Origin: Phoronis australis
Lineage: Eukaryota; Phoronida; Phoronidae
Assembly (NCBI GenBank): GCA_002633005.1
Contig: NMRA01000990.1
Coordinates: forward strand, 13,086 to 76,721
Direction of reading: 5' to 3'
Length of the DNA: 63,636 nucleotides
Part shown: one piece after another, positions 51,707-63,564 of the stretch
Layout of the letters: each line of letters begins with the position of its first letter
Numbering within the stretch: the stretch's first letter is position 1
Notes under the pieces: model-generated
What the model was told of the DNA's origin: nothing
The model's database searches: none
The model's input: only the letters and a program-made list of their open reading frames with translations
Translations under genes and position numbers: made by a program

Positions 51707-53062
51707 CATTTGAGACGTGCGGCTTAACTCGAATCTATACCCGTGTTCTGGCTCCAAGGTCGTTTTTTGACCCAGTACCGGGAAAAGTTCATTTTAATAC
51801 GGTCATTTCCTGAAGATTTTTTGGAAAGTTATGATCCCGAAATCCTTGGCCTATGGAGCTGTATCAAAATTCCTTGTTGAAACACGGCCACTGGTCCAGC
51901 TTCTGCAGGGCGGCTGGGAAAATGAACGCGTGTCCCAAAAATGCACACACTTCAACCCCTCAGTGCAGTTCAAGTTCTTTTCCTGTCAATCACTGTGCGC
52001 GGATTCTACTGCATGACTACACCTTATTTTTAACGTGGGTGCGCCACTGAATCACAACGTGTCCAGTCTTTGCAGTGTGCACGGGAATGGCACGCAAACG
52101 ATTCGGTCTAGAAGAACCTAAATTCATCGCACAATACTGGGTACTACAAGCATCAAGGAAGTGCAAAGACAATCTTTCCAAATTTATGAGCAATGACTTG
52201 AACTTCTTTTTTGATCTACGGTTTGTAAATTTTTTAATTTCATTAGTCCTGTTTTTAATTCAACAAAGCATTTAGAGCTGCCCCACATTCAAGAAATACC
52301 CCTGTTATCGTTTAGGGTCCTTCTTTGCGATATGGTGGTCTGATGATGGATCGAATTTTTGCCTTCAGGCTTCAACTAAGTTCAGTGACGCATCGCCATT
52401 TCTTACAAGACAGCTTCTGTGCTGTGCACGAATGTTTTATGTTTTTGATGAATTTGGAATCTCAACTTCCCGTCATGAGTAGTTGGAAGTGTCATGCCGG
52501 AGGTTTACAGAAGGCGCAGTACTGAAAAAAGTGAGGGCTAATGCACCCTCAGCCCCCCTGTAGTGCACCGCCTATGGACCACTGGAAAACTCGGACTGCA
52601 TTAATACGCTCCGAAAAACTTTTGCTTTACAAATTTTCTCGAATTTTCGAAATACATGTATGAATGATTAAGTGCACACTTTCAAGGGCACTTAGACGAC
52701 CTATGCTGCAAAAACGGAGACCCTATCAACAATTGTCCTGGCCAGGGCCCTCAAATGGTAAGCCATACACTGATACCGAGTTGTAATGTTCTCTTGAATT
52801 TTCGCTCTGATCAGTATTCGAAGTCTTTCTTTTTTGTCTTTCCCCAGCCCCACACCTTTGTCGGTTGCCATGGTTTAACCCTGAGGCATGCATTTTTTTG
52901 GGGTGGCACTCGCCCTCCCCCCGCTTACTAAGGTCCTGATGCAAGGAGTCCATCGTTGAACCAAGGTCAATGTTGTGTTCCAACACGCATTCGTTGTATA
53001 GCTTGAGCATTAAATTAAAGGTTTAAGAAATACAGTTTTGCGCGTTTAAAGGCGAAGGCAAC

Positions 53063-53218
53063 CTTTTTTCATGTCATTTTTAGCAAAAATGAGGTTCGTT
53101 GATTATCCCAGACATATTTTTCACTTAGTTACTGCTTTTCGTAATTTAATTGATTACTCGTTGTCTAGTCCGGAAGTGACGTTTTGGGAAGCAAGAATTT
53201 CGCGCCAATTTCTTTTCA
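53063..53218 (+). repeat. Interspersed repeat, copy 2 (partner at 5159-5311)
   Basis: Same order and orientation as copy 1, with TATCCCAGACATATTTTTCA, TTTTCGTAATTTAATT and CCGGAAGTGACGTTTTGGGA. It directly precedes the P-like arm starting at 53230. Confidence 0.8.
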
Positions 53219-53229
53219 TATAGTCTGAC

Positions 53230-53501
53230 CAAGGAGTGTACGAGTATAGGAGAGTTCACTCCGCCATTTTACCATTCGCCGCAATGGTTAGCGGTCGAAA
53301 CACTAGCGCTCCAAGCGGTGAATAATGAATACTTACTTAGGAGCGCAGTCCGAACAATGTAAACACTGATGAATTCATACTTTAATGACGTTCAACGCGC
53401 AATAAAATTACCGTGTGATTGAATATGGTTAGAATACGTAAACTAACATCCACTTATAATCGAATGAGATTAAAAATGTGTATTTTAATCAATATTAAAG
53501 T
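53230..53501 (+). mobile_element. P-like element arm, partial copy ending at an N
   Basis: It starts CAAGGAGTGTACGAGTATAG and matches 53935-54210 almost base for base, ending AATATTAAAGT at the N at 53502. The left flank differs from that of the second copy, so it is a separate insertion or a misplaced contig end. Confidence 0.8.
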
Positions 53502-53934
53502 NAACAGTGGTTGATGTGTTCCTTGTAGCGCCTGGGGTGCTATTCGCATATGCCGTGAGTGTTGAGCGTGAGTTTCTTGTGGGAAAATGTGCACATTATT
53601 ACAAATCGAAAATAGTTGCAAACGTCCATGTTTTTAAGAGGTATAACATCTTCAACGACAATTTCATGTATAGTTCCAACAAAAACATTAGATCAAGACT
53701 CCATTATAACTGTTGGAAAGTTCTAAAAACTCAATACCACAACAACAGTTTCTTTACGAAAGAGTTGGTAATTTTCTGTTCTAACTGCTGCCGTAACCGC
53801 ATTGCACAAATCGGTCCTGGGAAAGCGAGCCAACTCTTCCACGTAGCAGTATATGGGTTCTTACCGCTGTTGCTCCGTTTCTGTATTTCCCCGGACCTTT
53901 TGTTTCATAGCCGATATTCCCTCCTCCCTATGAT

Positions 53935-56604
53935 CAAGGAGTGTACGAGTATAGGAGAGTTCACTCCGCCATTTTACCATTCGCCGCAATGGTTACCGGT
54001 CGAAACACTAGCGCTCCAAGCGGTGAATAATCAATACTTACTTTGGAGCGCAGTCCAAACAATGTAAACACTGATGAATTCATAATTTAATGACGTTCAA
54101 CGTGCAATAAAATTACTGTGTGATTGAAAATGGTTAGAATAAGTAAAATAACATCCACTTATAATCGAATGAGAATGAAAATGTGTATTTTAATCAATAT
54201 TAAAGTGTATTTGTTTTTATTCTCTTGAAGCTCCCTTCAAAATCTATCACGGTTTTGTTTCATGTTTGAGTTCTTAACACGGCAATTATCGTTCCTTATA
54301 ACAGTTCATACCATGGACTACATAATTTGAATGATTGCTCCTGGGGGTTCAGAGGGGAATTCCCCAAAGGTGAAAGCTAAGGGGGTACAAGACAAGAACC
54401 ATGTGGGCACCAAATGGGTGTTGACCATCTCCCATGAGGGTTACATGGGAGGAGTGCTAAACAGGTAAAAACCAATAAGGTATGCCACATGGGTGTTGAG
54501 CCCTTCCCATCGTCATAAATTTTGGTTGCTCCCCTGACCATTGACAAACATGTCTCCCAGCTCACTGCTGGTTTCACCTCCACCCAACAATTTCGCATGT
54601 GTTCCCTATACAATGCACCAGGATACTAGCAATGCGAACAATTGTTTGGTGTAGTGGGTGTTACACATAAAAGAAGAAGAAAGCAATTCATCACTACCAC
54701 AAAATCGTAATATAATTTTAGAACATCCCATTATTTCTTAGACATTCCAGCATAGGGTAAACTCGATTGCACTCTCCCACGCGCGCACCCAGGGGGCTCG
54801 GGGGCTTGAACGAGACAAAAAGTCCGAGAAAATGGGACAAAAGTCCACTAAAGAAACGGAAACGCGCAATTCACAGTGGTGATCCCCGTTTTTTTTTGTT
54901 TTTTTTTTTTAGTCCGCCCACTCATTTGTTAGCAAAAGGTCTACATCGTCGGGAATTCGAGCCCCCCACATTGAGTATATCACCACCATAACCAGTCCAA
55001 GCTCAAAATGTCATGACAAAAAAGTTAAGAGGTGCTGAACAGCAATCAAAATATTCACTAGCCACACAACTTCATACAAACCTGAATTAAAAAGACTTTT
55101 AATGGATGATAAAACTAAAATTTTTATTTTCTATACCCACTGTTCATATTATCAATAACAGTAAATATTTCAGGTAAGCTAAAGCTAGACCACAAGATCA
55201 TATTTGTTACTTAGCCACAACTGGAGCTTAAATTAATCACAATCTCCAAAAACGTACAAAATAGGCAACACATACACCAATACAACAAGAAAATCTAACC
55301 AACCTTCTCACTCTCTATTCACTAGTAAACAACAGCTCTTTTTGCCAACGAAATGCGTTGAAGCTGATAACTAATTTACTCACAGAGGTGTTTCAGTGTC
55401 ATTGAGAAGCAAAATGATATGGATAGCTTGGGTTTAACAAAATGTCAGCCCACCATTCAGACTCTAAAAGACCCATCAGTTTCACTTTGGCTCTCTTCAA
55501 ATCACAGGCTAACCATTCATAAAATGTTTCAATCTGATCAACCTTAGTAAAATACGAAAACCAGATTTTGACTAATTGTCCTTTCTACACGTGATGTTCC
55601 AGTACTTGCTTTGTGAGACGATAATCAGAAATGCAAAAAGCCTATTCCACAGCTGTAACATAATTTCCGGAGAACTTTTTGACGTCTTCATTTTTGGTGG
55701 ACTGGGGACATCAAATACTGCTCGGGCACTGCATTCAATACCAGCTTGTTCTTCATTCATCAACATGGACTCCTCGAAGTGATGAGAGCATAAGTTGCAG
55801 TTCTTGGACAAGTAGGATGCACTCTATTCATAAGGTCGGCTCCCAGTGCTTGCACCTGAACAGAAATCAATGAGAGACTCAGGAACAAACCTCATACTCA
55901 CCAGGTTCACAGAAGACTGGTAGTCTACACTAAACTACACTACACAACAGAAGTCCTGTCGTACTGTGATTGTGATAGAGACAAAAGCGTCTTGGTGTCA
56001 ACTAAAAAAACTAGGACTCAAATGTCGATCCACGCATATTTTACGGGCCGCACAACTTTTCACCGAGACCCACAGATTCTCTAACTTGACGAATGAAAAC
56101 TTGAGTCCCTGTGGCCGTGATTGTGCCATGGCCGTGTCACCACGATGATTCATATTCACCCATGGCCATGGGTATGTTTTCCTAAAATTATCCCTGCGAT
56201 CGTTAGAGTGACATTTTGATTTGGAATACATGGACTTCAAGTATCCAAAAAGCTGACGATCACATGTACGTTAATCAGTAGTCCTTCCGCCGGCTGCCCA
56301 GTAGGCCTAGCCTACACTGCAGACAACAGACAGTGGCACCGGGACGCCGTGCGATCGACTTGTCTGACAACCGTGAACAGAACACACAAAATGAAAGACA
56401 ATGTATCATATTATTGAATAACATATAATACTTACCTTTCCGAATCCTTAGGAAGCCTAACAATTTATCGCACTGCAAAATGTGTCCTTCCCCATTGTTT
56501 TGGCGCTTCCTGGTTGACCGTTGCTCATTCACCACTTGGCGGCGCTAGTATTAGCGGTAACAGCTAACTCACTAGTGAACTCTCCTATACTACTACACTC
56601 CTTG
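53935..56604 (-). mobile_element. 2.67-kb TIR transposon with THAP coding remnant (P-superfamily-like)
   Basis: The left end is CAAGGAGTGTACGAGTATAG; the right end on the minus strand is CAAGGAGTGTAGTAGTATAG, and both continue GAGAGTTCACT. CTATGAT flanks both ends directly (53928-53934 and 56605-56611); depending on where the terminus is set, this is a 7- or 8-bp duplication. A THAP-domain half is encoded inside on the minus strand. THAP plus 8-bp duplications is the combination of P-type elements such as THAP9; hAT elements also make 8-bp duplications with CA-start termini. No intact transposase remains. Confidence 0.7.
55572..55796 (-). pseudogene. THAP domain, C-terminal half, in the P-like transposon
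   Basis: On the minus strand, after an ATAG that could be an acceptor, the frame reads SASYLSKNCNLCSHHFEES, then a variable stretch and ECSARAVFDVPSPPK. S-K-N-x-x-LCSxHFEES followed by A-x-AVFxxPxPP is the second half of a THAP zinc finger, including Cys and His ligands and the AVPxxF box. The first half (C-x-C, P, W) was not found upstream. It was probably the DNA-binding end of the element's transposase, now interrupted. Confidence 0.6.
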
Positions 56605-58327
56605 CTATGATCCCCAAGGCTGTTCCACGCGCCAACGTTTCCCCGACCCTTCCCACAACTGTATGTCGAGAGTCAGTCTGTTTGAGTCTATTATCTAATT
56701 TGTTGCAAATTGAAGTTAAAGATCCTACGACTGAGGATTGCGACCAATTGTATGATTCATCATGTGTCTTTTTCCGAAACTTTTAAGTTTGTTTTTTTGT
56801 TACCGTTCCGCCGCACATAGATATACTCATGCACTGAAGCACACTAAAACGAATAAATTAACTTGTTGGGGGCATTGAAACTGGAAAACATAGAGACGGA
56901 GGAACAGCGAGTTGGTGGGAACTTAGGCACGGGGCAATATAGCGAGCTTCAAACAGCGATCCGACCCCCGTAAAATCCATGATGCCAAGCATTAGAGGCC
57001 ATTCGTACTGCAGCGTATGGATACGCCAAGCTTCATTCATGCGGGTGTCTGGTCGATTCAAACGGACACAGTTGTTCGCGTTGTACTCTTATATTGGGTG
57101 ACAATATTTGGTACTCCGGTAAGCTTTTTGAAACCACAAATTGTAGTTGGAAAAACACAATTTGATTTCATTGGAATTATTTTTAATATCTGGTGGCTGT
57201 GTAGTGTTTAATATCTTGGTGACTGTTTAAGTAACTTATGCAATCACAGCTCCAAGTTTAAGTGTTAGATCATGTTAGATACAAAAATATAAATTAATTG
57301 CCAATTTTTTGTGAAATGTTATAAAGGTAAATTTCTTTCAATTTGTTATTGCTTATCCGTATGGTGCATCCAGGTGTAGATTAACATTTTTCTGAAGTCC
57401 ACTGCGTGCGTTTATCAACGACAAGCATATTCCACCCAGCTTAAAAAATGGGGGCTCGAATGTGGACCGTTTACTAAGACTTACGGGATACGTTTAGATG
57501 AATGGATTGTGCATTTGCCGAATTTTGGTAGTCCCTGCCTTTTTAGTCGACTTTTTTCTCGTTTTCTACCTTTTTCGAGACTGGCCTTTTTAATTCTCTA
57601 GAAATCGTTGGTCTTCATTTGCAAGGGCCAGAATTACATCGTGAAACCATATGATTGTGGGCGGCGGAACCAAATCTTGAATGGGGGGCACAACTATCGG
57701 CAAAGCAAGACGAGACAAACTCAGTGGAGAAAAATGAAGGCTAAAGTAAAGACACTTTTTTTAGCATATCTCATGTCAATTGTTTCTCAATATTAGGACA
57801 ATTTTACTTTTTGAACAAATCAGGGCCCCTGTTCAACCTACACCCATGTCCTTCAACCATGTTAACACAATCTTTTACAACCAATGGCAACAATTGTTCC
57901 ACGTTGCTGTTGTGACCATATGGAAAGGTTAAGGCATCTGATTAATTTACAAGCAGGAAGTCGTCACCAGGAACAAATCAGATGTTTTGTCCAGCCTTTG
58001 TTGTAGAACAAAGATGGCGGACCGTAGTTGTGTTTACACGTCACTGCGTCCTCATTGGATGGAATTATTAGCTTGATTGACATGTCGGAACTATCCATTG
58101 TTTAACTACATGTAATTACTGAAAATGGCAGATAAACAAATGTCATACTTGTTAATACCTCTATTTGAATGCTTGCTATTAGAATGAGTGTATTAAGATT
58201 GCTATTGGCATTGAGCTTTGCATAACTCATAACTAATATAGCCTATTATATTGGCGTTACTTTGTAATCATTAACGATGATATAATTGATATTCTTTTCA
58301 CCATAATGTGTCATTACCAAATTAAAT

Positions 58328-58495
58328 GTATTTTTATGTTTTCATTATCTTGGTTATTATTGTTGTTGTTTGTATAAATATTACTGTTATTATTGTTACA
58401 AGGCCTCAGTTACGGTTGTTGTCATCATTGTTGTTATCACTAGTGTCACCACTGCTTACTGCCGTGGATATTATTGTTATTATAACAGTTAAGCT
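58328..58495 (+). repeat. Degenerate TTG/TTA trinucleotide-rich tract
   Basis: Imperfect ATTATTGTTGTTGTTTG-like sequence with a second stretch at 58415-58495. It lies some 240 bp before the first visible transporter exon and is not coding. Confidence 0.6.
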
Positions 58496-58732
58496 AAGAA
58501 GATGGTAACCCATTTGGCTATGAATGAAAAATTCAAAAACTATTAAATTGTACTTAATGAATTATTAGACCACTTGAGCAACTTACGGAGCTCTTGTGTT
58601 GATTTGCCCAAGTAGAGTATACCATAATTTCAATTTGTCGTTAAAATATCCTCGCCGGTGCTTCTACAATTTTTGGCACATTGTTCTAGTTTTAATTCAT
58701 CTTGGATTAATTCATTTTTATTTTATACCCAG

Positions 58733-58992
58733 TGCCACTATGACATCGTTACAGTCTACGGTGCCATGGCAGACAATAGCATTGCAAGCTATGTGAAGAC
58801 TCTAGTCGCTACTGTCGTCGTGACAGCTCTTTTTAACTCATTGGTGCCAATATTTGGCTTCCTAACATTTGGGTCGGCTGTGCACAAAGAAATCATAGAC
58901 TCATATCCGCCAACACCAGAGGTCGTCCTTGCTTACTTACTGATGGCTTTGAAGTGCTCGACTGCCTTTCCTCTCGTGTTCTTTGTACTAAG
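58733..58992 (+). CDS. Amino-acid transporter (SLC32/36/38-like, AA_trans family), exon with two membrane segments
   Basis: A TATACCCAG acceptor and a GTACAG donor enclose a phase-2-ending exon. It reads CHYDIVTVYGAMADNSIASY, then membrane segments around TLVATVVVTALFNSLVPIFG and VVLAYLLMALKCSTAFPLVF, joined by FLTFGSAVHKEIIDSYPP. FGFLTFG..V..EI..SYP followed by K...FPL..F..R is characteristic of AA_trans transporters, which move neutral amino acids with H+ or Na+. The exon starts in mid-protein, so N-terminal exons are missing from view. Confidence 0.88.
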
Positions 58993-59053
58993 GTACAGTA
59001 CAGTATTAATATGCAACCATATGGGGCTGGTGTGATATGTGTCGTATAAACCA

Positions 59054-60201
59054 ATGTTACAAAAGCGATGTGTTCAATTCCTTAAGTAGTTTGACGAAAA
59101 GTCGCGAGATTGCATTAGAGCAAAGCAAGATCTCTAGTTTTTCAACTTTCAATCTAACAACTAAGAAAATAACTGATTCTGGTTGAACTGTTAAGTATCC
59201 ATTAATGAAAAGGTACTGCGGTTTCTTGTGCAAGTTGCGTGACTCGTGGTCCAAGGCCATGTGGTATTTTTCATGAAAAGCAACTTTCTGTGTTAAGGCT
59301 TAAAAGCATTCAAACAGAAATTTGGTCTTACGCTTCTCAAAAAATTTGAAAAATATGTAAATCTCATTTGACCAAAAATGCAATAGACCCATAACTGCTA
59401 GTTACGGAGATAATTTCTTGATTTTTTGTAGACTGTGATGCGCTCATAGTTACAAGGTTAAATATTCCTAGCAATTGTTAAGTGAGAGCGTAAGATCAAA
59501 TTTCTGCCCTAAAAGGACACCAAAGGCGGTTTTGCCCTATTAACAGATACTAAAAGGCTTTCCCAACCAGTTCTCTGAAACAACTTATTGCTCTGTAACC
59601 TCGACAGCAATAAAAAGTTTGGTTGAAATTTTGAAACTACGCTTTAGCGAATTACATGGCAACTGTGCGAGAAGGACTGCTAATGTGTCAGATAGGGACT
59701 ATGAGTTTTTAGTTTATTTCTGCCTTTGTCTTTCAAGATTGGTGCCAATGAGTCATTAACTGGTGACGGAAGAAGAATTGGTTGAGATAATCAAAACAGG
59801 GTTTAAAGTCCTTTTTAAATGCTTGAGTCACTTTCATGAAGCGAATTCTTGTCCCCTGTAGTGCAGAGGGGAATTCAATTTTCGCAATTATAAATACCAC
59901 TAGAAAGAACCTGGCGGCTCGGCAGCATTGCAAGAAATACTACAGTGAATTTTTCAAACTGACGTGTTCTCCAAGTGACGTCATTGTTTATATGCATGAC
60001 GCAGCATGTTCTGAACAATCAGCGAGTTGTAACGTAAATCCAAAAATAGGTTTAGCAAAGTTACGGTAGATTACTAAATACATTCAACATGGGAATTTGT
60101 CATCCAAGCTGCTAGATCGACCAAGCTAGCAAAGAGTTCTTAGTACTGTTATCATCGTAGTTCTATTGCCATTACTGTTCTTGTCGTTTTCATTGTTTTT
60201 T
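59054..60201 (+). repeat. Direct copy 1 of ~1.15 kb, ending at an N
   Basis: It begins ATGTTACAAAAGCGATGTG and ends in GTCGTTTTCATTGTTTTTT at the N. Compared with copy 2 it shows scattered substitutions and an 8-bp indel near 59088. That is allelic-scale divergence for a highly polymorphic species. Confidence 0.9.
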
Positions 60202-60202
60202 N

Positions 60203-61359
60203 ATGTTACAAAAGCGTTGTGTTCAATTCCTTAAGTATTTTGCGAGTTTGACGAAAAGTCGCGAGATTGCGTTAGAGCAAAGCAAGATCTCTAGTTTTTC
60301 AACTTTCAATTCAACAACTAAGAAAATAACTGATTCTGGTAGAACTGTTAAGAATCCATTAATGAAAAGGTACGGCGGTGTCTTATGCAAGTTGCGTGAC
60401 TCGTGGTCCAAGGCCATGTGGTATTTTTCATGAAAAGCAACTTTCGCTGTTAAGGCTTAAAAGCATTCAAACAGAAATTTGGTGTTACGCTTCTCAAAAA
60501 ATTTGAAAAATATGTAAATCTCATTTGACCAAAATTGCAATAGACCCATAACTGCTAGTTACGGATATAATTTCTTGATTTTTTTGTAGACTGTGATGCG
60601 CTCAAAGTTACAAGGTTAAATATTCCCAGCAATTGTTAAGTGAGAGCGGAAGATCAAATTTCTGCCTTAAAAGGACACCAAAGGCGGTTTTGCCCTATTA
60701 ACAGATACTAAAAGGCTTTCCCATCCAGTTCTCTGAAACGACTTATTGCTCTGTAACCTCGACAGCAATAAAAAGTTTGGTTGAAATTTTGAAACTACGC
60801 TTTAGCGAATTACACGGCAACTGCGCGAAAAGGACTGCTAATGTGTCAGATAGGGGCTATGAGTTTTTAGTTTATTTCTGCCTTTGTCTTTCAAGATTTG
60901 CGCCAATGAGTCATTAACTGGTGACGGAAGAAGAATTGGTTGAGATAATCAAAACAGGGTTTTAAATCCTTTTTAAATGCTTGAGTCACTTTCATGAAGC
61001 GAATTCTTGTCCCCTGCAGTGCAGAGGGGAATTCAATTTTCGCAATTACAAATGCCACTAGAAAGAACCTGGCGGCTCGGCAGCATTGCAAGAAATACTA
61101 CTGTGAATTTTCAAACTGACGTGTTCTCCAAGTGACGTCATCGTGTATATGCATGATGAAACATGTTCTGAACAATCAGCGAGTTGTAACGTAAATCCAA
61201 AAATAGGTTTAGCAAAGTTAAGGTAGATTACTAAATACATTCAACATGGGAATTTGTCATCCAAGCTGCTAGATCGACCAAGCTAGCAAAGAGTTCTTAG
61301 TACTGTTTTCATCGTAGTTCTATTGCCATTACTGTTCTTGTCGTTTTCATTGTTTTTTT
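60203..61359 (+). repeat. Direct copy 2 of ~1.15 kb, running into the exon acceptor
   Basis: It begins ATGTTACAAAAGCGTTGTG directly after the N at 60202 and continues through GTCGTTTTCATTGTTTTTTT to the AG at 61360-61361. It has a real right flank while copy 1 has none. Confidence 0.9.
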
Positions 61360-61361
61360 AG

Positions 61362-61561
61362 AAATGGGCTGCAAGATCTATGGACCACCTGTCGGAAATT
61401 ATCTGAAGAAGAAGTAGTCCAGCACGAGAAAAAGCACCGCCTTGTGATCGGCAGTGGAGCCTTCTTCTCTATTCTGTTACTGTACGTTGCCATCCCAGAC
61501 GTAGTAGGCGGCATGGCACTCAGTGGTGGGGTAACCATAATTACAACCTGTATACTTCCAG
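61362..61561 (+). CDS. Amino-acid transporter, penultimate exon
   Basis: The acceptor TTTTTTTAG completes the phase-2 codon (AG+A, Arg). The frame reads NGLQDLWTTCRKLSEEEVVQ, a cytosolic loop with basic residues, then a membrane pair from LVIGSGAFFSILLLYVAIPD through GGMALSGGVTIITTCILPG. It ends in phase 1 at GTAGGC. The IPDVVGG...GG...T...ILPG pattern fits the late helices of AA_trans proteins. Confidence 0.88.
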
Positions 61562-61752
61562 GTAGGCACATATTTAAACCAGCATTTGCAGTAGGATCGT
61601 GTATATTCGACTATTACAGTACACAATTCTTGCAATACCTCCGCGGCTTTAGTGAGACTTTCTGGTTAGGTTAAAGTTCGATTCCTCAAACTCGATTTAC
61701 TCAACTCATTGTTTGCCATAAGGTGGTACATTTTTGCTATTTCTTCTTTCAG

Positions 61753-61898
61753 GATTGGCGTTAATGCAATTCTCACTGATCAACCAGGAGAACATGACTG
61801 ACTTCAGGAGACGGGGCTTGGTTCTAACAGGCATATTTTATATATCATTCGGGACATTTTTTGTAGGCGTGATTAGCGTGCAAGCATTTATGAGATGA
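61753..61898 (+). CDS. Amino-acid transporter, terminal exon
   Basis: A TTCTTTCAG acceptor continues phase 1. LALMQFSLINQENMTDFRRR leads into the last membrane helix GLVLTGIFYISFGTFFVGVI and a short tail SVQAFMR before TGA. Together the three exons give about 201 residues and probably four to five of the usual eleven helices. Confidence 0.88.
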
Positions 61899-63560
61899 TT
61901 CAGCCAAAACGATGTTGCTCATCGTTTTACTATGTTAATGTTTGAAACAAACGGATTATACATGTATTTATTGGACACCTTGTGACTGGATAGCTCCCTA
62001 AATTCTTGCAAGCAGCCCTTCATTACATATAACGTCAGCTATTTGCCAAATCTTACTTATCCAGACGTCCATAAGTCGGCGCCTCGTTTATACTTTTACG
62101 CCGGTGACCATCACATTGACCAAGAAACGTAAAACGCGTGACGAGACCTGTCAAGACTTGAATCCCAGACACACAAGTCGGTACAGGTCGCTCGATTTCG
62201 TGACTAATCTGGTGAAATATTGCTCACTGTGCATCAACTGTAATACGAAAAAAATCATTACGAATGTAGCTTTCTTGTGTCAGTCTTGGTGGGGATAAAT
62301 CGCATCGAAATACCATCTGAGCTGCAGTTCCGTGACATCAGCGGATGTTCTGATTTTTAAGAAACCTGACAATAGCTGATTTTCGAAATAGCAGTGCCAT
62401 ATTAAGTTTCACTATCTCGCCAGACAGCGATCAGGTCTTTGGTGGACAGGCAGATCCCGGGGGGTTTCCCATACATTTTTCCCCTTGCGAATCCGCAGCT
62501 ATATAGAGAGTGGCTGCGACTGGTAAAGCGGAAGAATTTCGATCCCAGCCGGTGTCCAGAAGCTAAAGTAAATTGATCAGTGACTGGAAGTAACAAAGGC
62601 TTGATCTCATTTGGTGAGCACGTGCGCTAGAGCCGTTTTCTCAGTCTAGTGGGTTTCGTCTTTCGGATTTCGGATAGCATACGTCCATGGTTGGCTTAAC
62701 CCGATTTACGAAAACAAGCTTGAAGTCAGAACACAGAAAGCTCGACTGTACAGAAGATAAAACGTTTCGAAACAGTTTTTATTTAAACCATTCACTATAA
62801 TTAAACGGGTCTCAAATGTTTCTTATTCAATTCCATACGCGATTTCTAATAATTGTGAGAATTGAGATTTGTTTCGGCTTGAGACCAGGCTCTGTTAGTT
62901 GGATTGACGCGACAGTCATTGTATCGGCCTGTGCCAAGCCTCTTTGGTATAAAGCAATAGACCTCTCTACGTGCGATTCAAAGGAGGCTGCCATTCGTAA
63001 GCTGCCATTCAGTGGTTATCCAACTTATCCGCATTGAGGTGCTGAAAACATCAGGTACCCCAATGGTATTTAGCACAAGTAAGATAGATTGTAAGGGGCG
63101 AATCGGATAGCCTATAGAAAACCATATGCTTCTTACCAAACCAAGAAATAATTTTTAGTCTGAGCAAGGAACTGGCTGAAACAAGATACAAAACTTGGTG
63201 TTGGTGATTTTTTTTCTTGTCAGAAGACCGGTGCATAACAAGCAGTTTATTATTTTAATGACCTGTTATTATAAATATGCCCTTTGCAAAAATTCAAGTG
63301 GTCCCGCCCACCACTAAGTCTTGATCGAGTGTTGCGGTTAATCAAATCTAACCTAATTTCGTTGCTTCATTTTCGTTTTTTCATTTTTGTTCACAATGGA
63401 ATTATCAAGCGAGATTCTTGAGGTACGGGTCTAGATCGCCAGCGAATTGTTGGTAAAATTAGTCAGCGGGCCCACATTACAACGTTCTCCCCTTTAGTCC
63501 AACTTAGCGCAGAACAACAAGTTGGGCGATGACCTTGTGGTCAATATGTTACGCGATTGA
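61899..63560. other. 3' flank of transporter and intergenic DNA
   Basis: No further gene is recognised. Short open frames at 62104-62298, 62402-62596 and 62816-63037 show no domain or splice context. No clear AATAAA for the transporter was identified close to its stop. Confidence 0.5.
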
Positions 63561-63564
63561 TTAA

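Larger units (their letters stand above)
47940..58732. other. Repeat-rich, gapped interval without recognisable host exons
   Basis: This interval should hold the 3' end of the ankyrin-peptidase gene and the 5' part of the transporter gene, yet no convincing exon of either is seen. It contains two single Ns, the 244-bp gap, duplicated segments, a P-like THAP element, a 52-bp minisatellite and TTG/TTA-rich DNA at 58328-58495. Confidence 0.6.
58993..61361 (+). other. Transporter intron consisting largely of two ~1.15-kb direct copies
   Basis: 59054-60201 and 60203-61359 are nearly identical over their whole length. They are separated only by the single N at 60202, and the second copy runs into the next exon's acceptor. 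I think the real intron is about half this length. Confidence 0.85.

Noticed and set aside
52075-52275. Possible exon after TCTTTGCAG (MARKRFGLEEPKFIAQYW)
   Set aside because: Considered as a continuation of the peptidase, but there is no Asp or GxSG motif, no clear donor, and it does not fit the beta-barrel.
53507-54067. 186-aa open frame, the longest outside the LINE
   Set aside because: It lacks an early ATG, runs from unique sequence into a transposon terminus, and matches no domain I recognise.
57017-57120. Hydrophobic segment VVRVVLLYWVTIFGTP before a GTAAGC donor, as a possible transporter exon
   Set aside because: Donor only: no convincing acceptor, and the sequence does not resemble an AA_trans N-terminal helix clearly enough.
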